DNA of 64,000 bases, taken from contig NZ_CP138332.1 of assembly GCF_033955345.1 (NCBI RefSeq), forward strand, positions 1,178,001 to 1,242,000, in the 5' to 3' direction. The notes beneath the pieces are model-generated. The model saw nothing but the letters and a program-made list of their open reading frames with translations. It had not been told where the DNA came from and made no database searches. Shown in pieces: positions 35,805-43,502 of the stretch; within the stretch, counting starts at the first letter, position 1; each line of letters starts with the position of its first letter. The DNA is from Sphingobacterium bambusae. GTDB lineage: Bacteria > Bacteroidota > Bacteroidia > Sphingobacteriales > Sphingobacteriaceae. The position numbers and the translations under genes are program-made.

Positions 35805-35866
35805 GGCTCGAACAGAAGGGTTGGGATGGGTTCGAACATAGCGAAGCTCGTTCAGGGTGATGCTTG
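35805..35866. repeat. 62-bp tRNA-trailer repeat, copy R2
   Basis: Same sequence as 32499-32560 with about two differences, but here not preceded by a tRNA gene; a tRNA-Lys 3' fragment lies 21 bases downstream instead. Confidence 0.85.
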
Positions 35867-35887
35867 GGGATGGTGGGGCGCAACAAT

Positions 35888-35903
35888 TCCCAGCGGGATC
35901 ACA
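35888..35903 (+). repeat. tRNA-Lys 3'-end fragment (att-like)
   Basis: TCCCAGCGGGATCACA, identical to the T-arm and acceptor 3' end of both tRNA-Lys genes. Such duplicates are what site-specific integration into a tRNA 3' end leaves behind. Confidence 0.7.
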
Positions 35904-35977
35904 GAATATAGAAGAAACCACAAACAATAACAGTAGAACATCTTACATTTGCAAGACCAATAATTTATTGACAAACG

Positions 35978-36382
35978 ATGAAAACAAATAAGAAAAACTA
36001 CCTGCTGATCAGTTTTACCACCGGCTTTTTAGTATGGTTATCAGCAACCCTGTTGTTCAGATTGCTAGGCCAACATTTCTTTATTGTTGACAACGCACTG
36101 CTGATGCTATTTTTGTATAGCATATTAATACCTGCATTGGGCTTTATTTCCACGTCGGTTTTTAAAAGACTAAAGTTAGATAACCTAGAGAGCGTAAAGT
36201 CAGCAAGTGTGATGGTTTTGCCCGGTATGCTACTCGATACCGTCTGCATCCAGTTTTTTGAACGAATATTCCCCAATATGCCGGAAATATACAGTAAAAC
36301 TTTCGCCTCTTGGCTTATGTTTGCCTACGCGATCGTTTTGATTTTTGGACTCCTGCACAAAAAACAGGTCTCTAAAAATTAG
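35978..36382 (+). CDS. DUF5367 family membrane protein
   Basis: 134 residues with four predicted membrane helices (about 9-29, 41-60, 77-95 and 108-128) and a basic C-terminus. It matches the DUF5367 family: FFIVDN, LFLYSILIPALGFIS, then VLPGMLLDTVCIQFFERIFPNM. Function unknown. It is a single gene just right of the tRNA-Lys 3' fragment; a -7 box TACATTTG lies 26 bases upstream. It marks the first intact gene after the remnant zone. Confidence 0.85.
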   Translation: MKTNKKNYLLISFTTGFLVWLSATLLFRLLGQHFFIVDNALLMLFLYSILIPALGFISTSVFKRLKLDNLESVKSASVMVLPGMLLDTVCIQFFERIFPNMPEIYSKTFASWLMFAYAIVLIFGLLHKKQVSKN

Positions 36383-36595
36383 AAACTTCGCACATCTTTT
36401 TGGCTAGGAGCTATTTTCGCGCTGTAGCAACAAGTGCTGCCGATAGCATGTCGGATCGTAATGATACCCCATTGTAAAATACCACCAAAAACAGGTAAAG
36501 CATTCGGCTTCCATTGTATTTTACCTACCCCATTATATTGCATCAACGCAAGATATTTTATAACTTAATAACCTAATATTTTTTAACTTTGGATT

Positions 36596-37000
36596 ATGGG
36601 TATAGCAGAAGCAAAAAATCATATCGGAAGAAAAATCAGCCGCATCCGCGAGCTACGGGGCATGAAGCAGGAAGCGTTAGCTATCGAATTGGGCGTTAGC
36701 CAACAATCCGTCTCCAATATAGAAAAAAGCGAAACCATTGAAGCCAAGCTGCTCGCACAAGTGGCTACTATTCTCGGCGTAACGCCCGAAGCTATCGAAA
36801 ACTTTAGTGAAGAAGCTGTCTTTAATATTATCAATAATACCTACCACAACACGAGTAGTGATAACTCCACGCTGATAGCGAGTTCACTGAATTACCTACC
36901 CACATTTAATACAACCGATAAAATTGTTGAGCTATATGAACGCCTGTTAGATGCCGAAAAAGCAAAAGTAGAATTACTGGAAAAGCTCCTCAACAAGTAA
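36596..37000 (+). CDS. XRE-type helix-turn-helix regulator
   Basis: DNA-binding protein of 134 residues. The HTH spans about residues 12-65 (ISRIRELRGMKQEALAIELGVSQQSVSNIEKSE is its core). A linker follows, and a C-terminal helix (IVELYERLLDAEKAKVELLEKLLNK) that may be a coiled-coil dimer contact. A -7 box TAACTTTG ends five bases before the ATG, so the message may be leaderless. Target unknown; it is neither next to a toxin nor a phage gene. Confidence 0.88.
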   Translation: MGIAEAKNHIGRKISRIRELRGMKQEALAIELGVSQQSVSNIEKSETIEAKLLAQVATILGVTPEAIENFSEEAVFNIINNTYHNTSSDNSTLIASSLNYLPTFNTTDKIVELYERLLDAEKAKVELLEKLLNK

Positions 37001-37138
37001 GCAACTAGGATAGGGTGTTTAAAAAATATCCACATGGAAAAATTAGAAAAGCTCACTCGAATGATTGGGCATTTTTTGTGCCCCAATGCTAAATAGACTA
37101 TATAGTACAAAGCAATGCCATGTAGCTTCGAATATTGG

Positions 37139-37888
37139 TTAAAGCTGTTTCAAGGCTTGCTTCACCCTATCCCTATTCGGTTTAGAAATAGGGATTTTTT
37201 CTCCAGACGTTAAGAGAAGCATACCACCATCTTCTTTCAACCAGCTTTTTACATACGTAGGATTTACCAGATGGCTTTGGTGCGTTCTTAAAAATCCATT
37301 GGGCCACAGCAGATCTGCGTATTCTTTCAATGATTTAGAGACTAATATTTTCTCACTGCCTGCTAGGAAGAAATGCGTATACGTATTATCAGCTTCGCAA
37401 CGTATAATATCCGACAGCGTTACATATCGTATTTCATTTTGCATAGGCAGTGCAATTTTGCTGGCATTCAATTCCGGTACTTTTAGCTGCTGCAATAAAA
37501 AATCGAGCTGTGAAGTCGGTATCCGCCTCGCTAATTTATGTTCAGCCTTGTTTACAGCATCCCTCAGCTCTTCAATATCTATAGGCTTTAAAAGATAATC
37601 CAGTGCAGCAAATTTTACAGCTTGGATCCCGTACTGGTCATAGGCCGTCACAAAAATAATCTCGAAATTGCGCGCTGGAAGCATTTTTAACACATCAAAA
37701 CCTGTTTTATCGCCCATATGAATATCTAAAAACACCAAATCTGGCAAACATCTCCCGATGGCGTCCACCGCCTCACCAACACTTTGTGCCATCGCCATGA
37801 CCGCTACCTGCGGACAGTACGTTTCCAGCAAAGTTCGAAGGTTCTCCAAGTTGGACGTTTCGTCGTCTATTAAAATCGCTTTCATCAT
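37139..37888 (-). CDS. LytTR-family response regulator
   Basis: Receiver domain (residues 3-115) with phospho-acceptor Asp55 in LVFLDIHMGDKTG, acidic pair DDE near 8-10 and K at LLKPID. A LytTR DNA-binding domain follows (about 145-245; RYVTLSDIIRCEADNTYTHFFL, FLRTHQSHLVNPTYVKSW). Two Met codons start the frame; either is possible. The sensor kinase gene ends one base before its start on the same strand, so the pair is one operon. The genes it controls cannot be told from the sequence. Confidence 0.93.
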   Translation of the reverse strand: MMKAILIDDETSNLENLRTLLETYCPQVAVMAMAQSVGEAVDAIGRCLPDLVFLDIHMGDKTGFDVLKMLPARNFEIIFVTAYDQYGIQAVKFAALDYLLKPIDIEELRDAVNKAEHKLARRIPTSQLDFLLQQLKVPELNASKIALPMQNEIRYVTLSDIIRCEADNTYTHFFLAGSEKILVSKSLKEYADLLWPNGFLRTHQSHLVNPTYVKSWLKEDGGMLLLTSGEKIPISKPNRDRVKQALKQL

Positions 37889-37889
37889 A

Positions 37890-39515
37890 TTATAGCCAAT
37901 CTTTTAATGTTAAGCTTATTTCTGTTCCGTTGGCGTTTGACTGTACAGCTAAGATAAAGCTATTCTCTTTATACATATTATTTAACAGATCGATCCTACG
38001 CTCACTCAATAGTAATCCCAAGCCATCACGCTTCTTTGCCGTGTCAAAGCCGTTTCCATTGTCACTCACCGTTAACAGCAAATCCTTTGCTTGCTTAATA
38101 AAATTGACCAATACCTTCCCATCGCTAGGTTTCTTTGCTATACCATGCTTCACCGCATTTTCTATAAACGGCTGTAGCAGCATACTCGGTATTTCTGTAT
38201 TATCTAAATCTAAAGTCTCGCTATAGTTGATTTCATATTGAAAGCCAAACCGCAATTGCTCCATTTGCAGGTAATCATCCAATAACTTCCACTCCTGTGA
38301 CAAACTTATTAGCTCTTTACCATCAAGTACGTTACGGGTTAGGCGAGCAAATTTAGCGAGATACCTATTGGCGCTATCAATTTCCTTGTTGTTCATCAAA
38401 TTTTGGATACCAGAAAGCGCATTAAATAAAAAATGAGGATTTAATTGAGCGCGGATAGAATTAAGCTGAAGCTTTGCAACGTTTTTTTGCGCATCCTTTT
38501 CCGCCAGTAACTTTTTATTCCTTTGTTTAATGTAAACCATTATCAATCCTACCGAAACACCCAACAATGAACAACTTATTCCGATATACTTCCCTAACTC
38601 TCCTGCGGTGTAGCTTTGCTTATCTAAGCTAACAGAAAGCGTATGCCGAGTCGTATATTTTTCTATCTCGTCGGGTGAAAAATCGCAATCCAAACAGCTA
38701 TCCCAGTTGATCAATGGCTGAATAATAATTTCGTAGCTCCCGGATTCTTTAAACACGCTTTTATCAATGGTCACGTAAGGTAAATGAAAATCGTAGCCTT
38801 CAATATCGTCTACGTATCCACCATACTGCCAAGCTGCTGATTCGAAAACCATTTTACCGGTCTGTTTGTCTTTTATGGAGATACCATAGAGATAATCAAT
38901 AGCTGATTTGTCTTTTACAGCGGTTAGTTCATCATCCTTTTCATTCAAAGCAAGGTTTACATGTTCTTTTGGCGCCGTTATACGATCGTAGTCAACACCC
39001 TTATCAGTTGCGAAGCGCTTGGCCAAAAGTTTAATTTTCGCTCTCGGAATAGGCCTACCATATAAAACAGATTTTTGGATATATAGAGGTCTTTCGACAC
39101 TGTACACTAATATCGTAACCGTCTTGCCTTTCAAAGGAAAAACACCAAGCGTTGTAAACCTTAATATCCCCTCATCTCCCCTATCCACATTATTCAGTAG
39201 CTTTTCATCGATGGACTTATTTACCACGATCGGTTTATCGTCGACTAAGATCGTGTACCGAAAGTCAGACACAGGATCTTTCTTTTTAAAATAAATCTGG
39301 AGACTTACATTGCTGACTTCCGGAAGATAGCTGAAGGATGTATTGGGTTGATTAGGAAAAACATTATCGTAAACGATGTTTCTAGCAGAACTGTCAACAC
39401 ACATAAGTATTCTTCCTCCCGCCGGATAGGTAAGCGAAAAATCGATGCCTTTCTGTGCATGAACTGCAGTTAGCGTAATAAGAAAGACGAGAAATGTAGG
39501 GATGATGTTTTTCAT
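37890..39515 (-). CDS. Sensor histidine kinase of the LytS/His_kinase (PF06580) type
   Basis: Membrane sensor paired with the LytTR regulator. A signal sequence (IIPTFLVFLITLTAVHA) exports an N-terminal region of about 320 residues of unknown sensing domain; one membrane helix (about 330-350: YIGISCSLLGVSVGLIMVYI) follows. The kinase part has LNSIRAQLNPHFLFNALSGIQN (phospho-His near residue 357) and the ATP-lid DNGNGFD. The frame is open to 39650, but the ATG at 39515 gives the signal peptide (541 residues). The periplasmic part contains cysteine pair CLDC near 300. Confidence 0.92.
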   Translation of the reverse strand: MKNIIPTFLVFLITLTAVHAQKGIDFSLTYPAGGRILMCVDSSARNIVYDNVFPNQPNTSFSYLPEVSNVSLQIYFKKKDPVSDFRYTILVDDKPIVVNKSIDEKLLNNVDRGDEGILRFTTLGVFPLKGKTVTILVYSVERPLYIQKSVLYGRPIPRAKIKLLAKRFATDKGVDYDRITAPKEHVNLALNEKDDELTAVKDKSAIDYLYGISIKDKQTGKMVFESAAWQYGGYVDDIEGYDFHLPYVTIDKSVFKESGSYEIIIQPLINWDSCLDCDFSPDEIEKYTTRHTLSVSLDKQSYTAGELGKYIGISCSLLGVSVGLIMVYIKQRNKKLLAEKDAQKNVAKLQLNSIRAQLNPHFLFNALSGIQNLMNNKEIDSANRYLAKFARLTRNVLDGKELISLSQEWKLLDDYLQMEQLRFGFQYEINYSETLDLDNTEIPSMLLQPFIENAVKHGIAKKPSDGKVLVNFIKQAKDLLLTVSDNGNGFDTAKKRDGLGLLLSERRIDLLNNMYKENSFILAVQSNANGTEISLTLKDWL

Positions 39516-39900
39516 GATGATGCGTTTAATTTTCATCAAACTTGCCACAATAATAACAAAACAAAAACCATAAAACAGCAAAGACCCTGTTTGAAATAGT
39601 AAATGCAGCACTTTGCGCAGTATTTGAATCGGCAAAAGAATACATGGCATATCCTTATATTTTAGTCATCGAACGTGCATAACATAGTAGAGATCATTCC
39701 CAATGGAACAGCACTTACTAGCCAACTACGCAACCAAACTGCGCAACTCCCATTACAACAGCAATAGCCCAATAAGCCTAACCAAAATTAACCATCTATC
39801 CATCAACTATTTAACAATATATTTCAGCGTATAGCGTACTACGCAAACCCGCTGCATAGCGATCAATCAACTTTGTACTGTTAGTTAAGACAGAAACAAA
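39516..39900. other. Intergenic region between the sensor kinase and the nucleotidyltransferases
   Basis: 385 bp, AT-rich, with divergent genes on either side, so it should hold promoters for both. Near the right end CAACTTTG resembles a -7 box for the downstream pair. I see no gene and no stable hairpin. Confidence 0.55.
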
Positions 39901-40647
39901 ATGAAAACATTAATCAGCAACAAACTAGTTGACATCGCTCGAGATGCCGATGTTACGCTACTATTTGCCTGTGAGTCGGGCAGCAGAGCTTGGGGATTCC
40001 CCTCGGTAGATAGCGACTACGACATTCGCTTTATCTATACGCGAAAAACGGAACACTATCTATCGGTTGACAACCTATCGGAAGACATCAAACTCCCCAT
40101 ACAAGGCGATCTAGATATATATGGGTGGGATTTAAGGAAGGTGCTAAGGCTCTTGAAACAAAGCAATGTCACACCTTTCGAATGGATACAATCTCCCATC
40201 GTTTATTATGCTGACGAAACATTTCCGGAGCGTTTTCGAGCCTTGCTGACGAACTTCTATTATCCGCGAAAGCACGCGCATCACTATTTAGGACTGGTTA
40301 AAGGCAAGTTGCCGCAGTTGGATGCAGAGACGGTTAATCTCAAATCGTTCTTCTACATGTTGCGCAGCCTACTTTCTGCACAATGGAGCTTGGAACTGGG
40401 GCACTATGCACCCATGGAGCTGATGCCGCTATTGGCGTTGCTCCCGCCGCACCTGAAGGATGAGGTTCTGACGCTGATAGCGCTAAAGGCAAATGCTGAC
40501 GAGAACGATTCCTTGGCCTTGCCTGAATCGCTAAAATCCTATATTGCAAAGGAATACATGGCGCTTAGCGAGCGGGCGAAGGACGCTCCGCTAACATACG
40601 GAGATACAGCGCTTTTGGATGATTATTTTTTAAAAACCATAAGGTGA
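39901..40647 (+). CDS. RlaP-like nucleotidyltransferase (COG3541/PF10127), first of two
   Basis: Polymerase-beta superfamily nucleotidyltransferase. The active-site motif GSRAWGFPSVDSDYD (residues 27-41) has the GS and the paired acidic residues D39 and D41. The C-terminal part is helical. This family was linked by comparative genomics to RNA ligase and RNA repair; its reaction is not established. It overlaps the next gene by four bases if that starts at GTG, and both code for the same family, so they act together. 248 residues. It lies between the two tRNA-Lys genes. Confidence 0.82.
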   Translation: MKTLISNKLVDIARDADVTLLFACESGSRAWGFPSVDSDYDIRFIYTRKTEHYLSVDNLSEDIKLPIQGDLDIYGWDLRKVLRLLKQSNVTPFEWIQSPIVYYADETFPERFRALLTNFYYPRKHAHHYLGLVKGKLPQLDAETVNLKSFFYMLRSLLSAQWSLELGHYAPMELMPLLALLPPHLKDEVLTLIALKANADENDSLALPESLKSYIAKEYMALSERAKDAPLTYGDTALLDDYFLKTIR

Positions 40648-40655
40648 AACGACAT

Positions 40656-41714
40656 ATGACGATCAACGAATTGAAAGAGCAAAACCTTGTCCTGTTCGAG
40701 GCGGTAGTGGGAAGCAAGGCCTACGGGCTGGATGCTGCCGCCTCGGACACAGATATCAAGGGCGTATACTACCTGCCCAAAGCACAATTTTTCGGCATTG
40801 GGTATATGGAGCAGGTAAGCAATGAAAGCAACGACGAGGTGTACTATGAATTGGGACGCTATGTAGAGCTGCTGTCAAGAAGCAACCCCAATATGTTGGA
40901 GCTGTTGGCAAGCCCAGAAAACTGCATCTTAATCAAGCACCCACTGATGGCCGCTTTCCAGATCGATCAGCTGCTCTCCAAGGAAACAGTAAACAGCTTT
41001 TCGCAGTATGCGATGGTGCAGATCCGAAAAGCAAAAGGCTTGAATAAAAAGATCAACAATCCGATGGCGCTGGAGCGAAAAGACCTGTTAGATTTTTGCT
41101 ACATCCTTGATGGGAACAGTACCATCCCCTGCAACGAATGGTTGCGGGCCAGGAAAATCGATCAATCGCAATGTGGATTAGCAAAGATCAACCACACAAA
41201 AGGTATGTATGCACTTTTTTACAGCCACAGCAAAAGCAGTATCTACAAAGGAATACTGGCGAAACCGGGAAGTCAGGAAGTTTCCTGCTCGTCAATCCCT
41301 AAAGGAGAGGATCTGAAAGCATATCTGTTTGTCAACCACGAAGCGTACTCAATGTATTGCAAGTCTTATCGGGAATATGTGGAATGGGTAAACAAACGTA
41401 ATGAGACTAGATTTTCGAGTACCTTGGCACATGGCCAAGGCTACGATGCAAAAAACATGATGCATACCATGCGACTCTTAGAGGTATCCAAAGAGATACT
41501 GCTGACGGGAAAACTACAGGTCAGACGGCCAAACAGAAGCTACCTGCTCGATGTAAAGTCGGGAAAATATGCCTATGCCGAATTAGTTCAACGAGCCGAA
41601 GACATCCTGCATGAAATAGATTTTTTACTGCATAGCGCCTACCTACAGAACAGCCCGGATGTCGCTCAGCTGGAGGATCAGCTGATACGTATACGAACCG
41701 CTTTGTACAGCTAA
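40656..41714 (+). CDS. RlaP-like nucleotidyltransferase (COG3541/PF10127), second of two
   Basis: Second member of the same family, longer (352 residues). The motif GSKAYGLDAAASDTDIKG is at residues 19-36 with D31 and D33 as metal-binding acids; PNMLELLASPE and KAKGLNKKINNP are further family blocks. A GTG at 40644, overlapping the stop of the first gene (GTGA), is an alternative start; the ATG at 40656 is chosen since AAGG sits upstream of it. The tRNA-Lys copy 2 promoter follows 90 bp downstream. The two proteins are clearly diverged, not a recent duplication. Confidence 0.82.
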   Translation: MTINELKEQNLVLFEAVVGSKAYGLDAAASDTDIKGVYYLPKAQFFGIGYMEQVSNESNDEVYYELGRYVELLSRSNPNMLELLASPENCILIKHPLMAAFQIDQLLSKETVNSFSQYAMVQIRKAKGLNKKINNPMALERKDLLDFCYILDGNSTIPCNEWLRARKIDQSQCGLAKINHTKGMYALFYSHSKSSIYKGILAKPGSQEVSCSSIPKGEDLKAYLFVNHEAYSMYCKSYREYVEWVNKRNETRFSSTLAHGQGYDAKNMMHTMRLLEVSKEILLTGKLQVRRPNRSYLLDVKSGKYAYAELVQRAEDILHEIDFLLHSAYLQNSPDVAQLEDQLIRIRTALYS

Positions 41715-41802
41715 TAAGTAGGCATTGCGATCCTTTACAGATATTTTTCACGTTGATTATCAAGTTTTAAAATCAGCAATGCAAAAATAAACTACATTTT
41801 AT

Positions 41803-41832
41803 TTGACATCACAAAGGTTTTTCTTACCTTTG
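41803..41832 (+). promoter_or_regulatory. Promoter of the second tRNA-Lys
   Basis: TTG at 41803-41805 and TACCTTTG at 41825-41832 with a 19-base spacer. The -7 region and following TGCATCACTT are shared with copy 1, but the -33 surroundings differ. Confidence 0.85.
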
Positions 41833-41871
41833 CATCACTTTAAACAAACAGCGTAAGCGACAAGTTTAAAA

Positions 41872-41944
41872 GATTCCGTAGCTCAGCTGGTAGAGCAATA
41901 CACTTTTAATGTATGGGTCCTGGGTTCGAATCCCAGCGGGATCA
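41872..41944 (+). tRNA. tRNA-Lys (anticodon TTT), copy 2
   Basis: Same 73-base cloverleaf as copy 1 (32378-32450), identical over its full length as far as I can compare, anticodon TTT in the loop CTTTTAA. CCA not encoded. Own promoter and terminator. Confidence 0.97.
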
Positions 41945-41945
41945 C

Positions 41946-41979
41946 AAAAAAAGCAACTCCAAAAGGGTTGCTTTTTTTA
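41946..41979 (+). terminator. tRNA-Lys copy 2 terminator
   Basis: GCAACTC and GGGTTGC arms around CAAAA, with A-run and T-run; homologous to the terminator after copy 1. It lies against the end of the convergent toxin gene and may serve both. Confidence 0.88.
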
Positions 41980-41988
41980 TCCCCCTTT

Positions 41989-42318
41989 TTATTCGGGAAC
42001 CTGTTTTAACAGCTCGGTAAGTTCCGCATCTGTTAAATTAGACTTTTCAGATTTGTCGTAAATGGTTAGCAGATAAACAGCATCATCGTCAATAACCAAA
42101 TTTGCAATAACTCTAGCTCCGCCGGATTTGCCCTTTCCTTTTGAGGCAATGGATAACCTGATTTTATAACACCTGTTTCCTAAAGCTGTACCCTGCTCGG
42201 GGTTGTTTTCCAAAGAATCAATAAGGTCAATATAATCCCTTTTTAGCGAGGGATACTTTTTAACTAGCCTTTTAAGCTGCTTGTCAAATGAGCGTAAGGT
42301 ATAGACATTAAAGCTCAT
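41989..42318 (-). CDS. RelE/ParE-type toxin of a type II toxin-antitoxin pair
   Basis: 109 residues with the RelE/ParE fold layout: YTLRSFDKQLKRLVKKYPSLKRDYIDLIDSLENNP (two N-terminal helices), GNRCYKIRLSIASKGKGKSGGARVIANLVID and VYLLTIYDKSEKSNLTDAELTELLK. The SGGARVI core and IYDKSEKSN tail are typical of the group annotated as mRNA interferase RelE/StbE-like. It overlaps the antitoxin gene by 11 bases, antitoxin first. The reading frame is intact, unlike the neighbouring higB. Confidence 0.85.
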   Translation of the reverse strand: MSFNVYTLRSFDKQLKRLVKKYPSLKRDYIDLIDSLENNPEQGTALGNRCYKIRLSIASKGKGKSGGARVIANLVIDDDAVYLLTIYDKSEKSNLTDAELTELLKQVPE

Positions 42319-42514
42319 TGATCAAATCCCTTGCAGGGCGGGCTTTAAGTTTACCCTGACGTACCAATTTAAGGTCTTCAACCGCTTCTTTAATCTCGTC
42401 AACTAAAACAGCATTTTCATCGGAAAGTGGCCTTGCCTTAACAAAAGAAAAGCTACTCAACAGCTCCATTACGAAAGCGGCCTTACTATCCTTAATATCT
42501 AATATTACTTTCAT
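42308..42514 (-). CDS. Antitoxin partner of the RelE/ParE-type toxin
   Basis: 68 residues starting MKVILDIKDSKAAFVMELLSS, with an acidic middle and a tail KLKARPARDLINEL that could wrap the toxin. The ATG at 42514 is preferred over a TTG-type start further up (42544). Its N-terminus MKVILDIKD is common in small antitoxins of Bacteroidota. It overlaps the toxin start by 11 bases, so the two are co-translated. It lies between two copies of the tRNA terminator sequence. Confidence 0.8.
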   Translation of the reverse strand: MKVILDIKDSKAAFVMELLSSFSFVKARPLSDENAVLVDEIKEAVEDLKLVRQGKLKARPARDLINEL

Positions 42515-42573
42515 GATCCGTGTATCAAAAGGCTTAATACACAAAGATAACTATATCTTTTCAAACATAAAAA

Positions 42574-42597
42574 CAACTCCAAAAGGGTCGCTTTTTT
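42574..42597. repeat. Degenerate copy of the tRNA-Lys terminator
   Basis: Matches 23 of 24 bases of 41954-41977 (CAACTCCAAAAGGGT core). The toxin-antitoxin pair thus lies exactly between two copies of this sequence. Confidence 0.85.
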
Positions 42598-42611
42598 TTT
42601 GCCGTGGCTAG

Positions 42612-42658
42612 GTTCGAACAGAAGGGTTGGGATGGGTTCGAACATAGCGAAGCTCGTT
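42612..42658. repeat. tRNA-trailer repeat, copy R3 (shortened)
   Basis: 47 bases shared with R1 and R2, again following a tRNA-Lys terminator copy. It ends earlier than the others and runs into the higBA promoter. Confidence 0.85.
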
Positions 42659-42673
42659 GGTAATTTAAAACAT

Positions 42674-42708
42674 AAAGTTTCTAAATCAGAAACTTTTATT
42701 TAATTTTG
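42674..42708 (+). promoter_or_regulatory. higBA operator and promoter
   Basis: Inverted repeat AAAGTTTCT (42674-42682) and AGAAACTTT (42688-42696) followed by a -7 box TAATTTTG (42701-42708), eight bases before the higB start. The repeat covers the place of the -33 element, a fit for HigA autorepression. Confidence 0.6.
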
Positions 42709-42715
42709 AACCGAC

Positions 42716-43009
42716 ATGCTAATACTAAAGTTACATCTTCTAGACGCATTTAAAAAGAAGCATGCAGATGCAAAGAAGAGTCTTGATGCTTAGGTGACAT
42801 TGGTGCGAAAAGCTAAATGGGCGAAATCTCAGGACATCATGCAGGAATTTCCGACTGCCAAAATTGTTACTGCAAATAGAGCAAGATTTAAAATAGTTGG
42901 AAACAAGTATAGATTGATTATAGAAGCAGAGTTTTTAGACCAGTACGTCGATATTCGATTTGTCGGCATCCATGCCGAATACGATAAAATAGACGCTAAA
43001 ACAATATAG
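42716..43009 (+). pseudogene. higB: higB toxin with an internal amber codon
   Basis: From the ATG at 42716 the frame codes MLILKLHLLDAFKKKHADAK and KSLDA, then TAG at 42791-42793, then continues in the same frame with [17 protein letters not shown] to the HigB C-terminal motif [14 protein letters not shown]. Relatives have Trp at the stop position (KKSLDAWV), so TGG changed to TAG. HigB cleaves mRNA on the ribosome. A GTG directly after the stop could start a protein lacking the first 26 residues. The antitoxin gene behind it is intact. Confidence 0.85.
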
Positions 43010-43011
43010 AT

Positions 43012-43371
43012 ATGTGGTATTTATTATACAATGAGGCGGATTATAAAAAAGCATTACAACGCTTCGAGGAATTGAAAAATGTAGAAAGAGGGACAGACGA
43101 GCATAAGGAAAAGATGTTACTTGTCAACCTTATTTCCGAGTATGAGACTAAAACTTTTCCAATTTCTGATATCGATCCAATAGAAATGATTAAGATCAGG
43201 TTGGAAGAGTTCGGCTACAATCAAAATGAACTAGGTAACAAAAGTACGATCAGTAAGGTGCTCAACTATAAACAGCCCTTATCACTGAAGATGATACGCG
43301 AATTTTCGGAAAAACTTAAAATTCCTGCCGAGTTTTTGATCAAAGACTATCAACTTAAAGTCGGACATTAA
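43012..43371 (+). CDS. higA: HigA family antitoxin
   Basis: 119 residues. N-terminal half (YKKALQRFEELKNVERGTDEH) is helical; the C-terminal half has an HTH: PIEMIKIRLEEFGYNQNELGNKSTISKVLNYKQPLSLKMIREFSEKLKIPAEFL, typical of HigA. It probably represses the operator at 42674-42696. It starts two bases after the higB end. It is intact while the toxin is not, as expected if the toxin was lost first. Confidence 0.88.
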   Translation: MWYLLYNEADYKKALQRFEELKNVERGTDEHKEKMLLVNLISEYETKTFPISDIDPIEMIKIRLEEFGYNQNELGNKSTISKVLNYKQPLSLKMIREFSEKLKIPAEFLIKDYQLKVGH

Positions 43372-43502
43372 TCCATCGAGTCTTAGATCGATTCAAAAAA
43401 CTCAAAAAAACTGGCTTTTAACATATTTCAGAAATCGGATATCCCCCAATATTTCTGCTTTTTTTATGTCCCTAGCTGGGTTTTACCAGCGAATCGCGCT
43501 AT

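Larger units (their letters stand above)
35545..35977. other. Mixed intergenic region with element remnants
   Basis: 433 bp. From left to right: AT-rich fic promoter area, an IS3-like 5' remnant (35717-35749), copy R2 of the trailer repeat, a 16-base tRNA-Lys 3' fragment, and a -7 box TACATTTG (35944-35951) before the DUF5367 gene. No intact gene. Confidence 0.7.

Noticed and set aside
32378..42700. Integrase or recombinase gene that would explain the tRNA-associated insertions
   Set aside because: Looked for tyrosine or serine recombinase signatures in all frames; found only the ISAon1-type transposase.
42794..43009. A complete 71-residue HigB beginning at the GTG
   Set aside because: The upstream in-frame part from 42716 matches the HigB N-terminus up to the TAG, so this is the 3' part of a broken gene.
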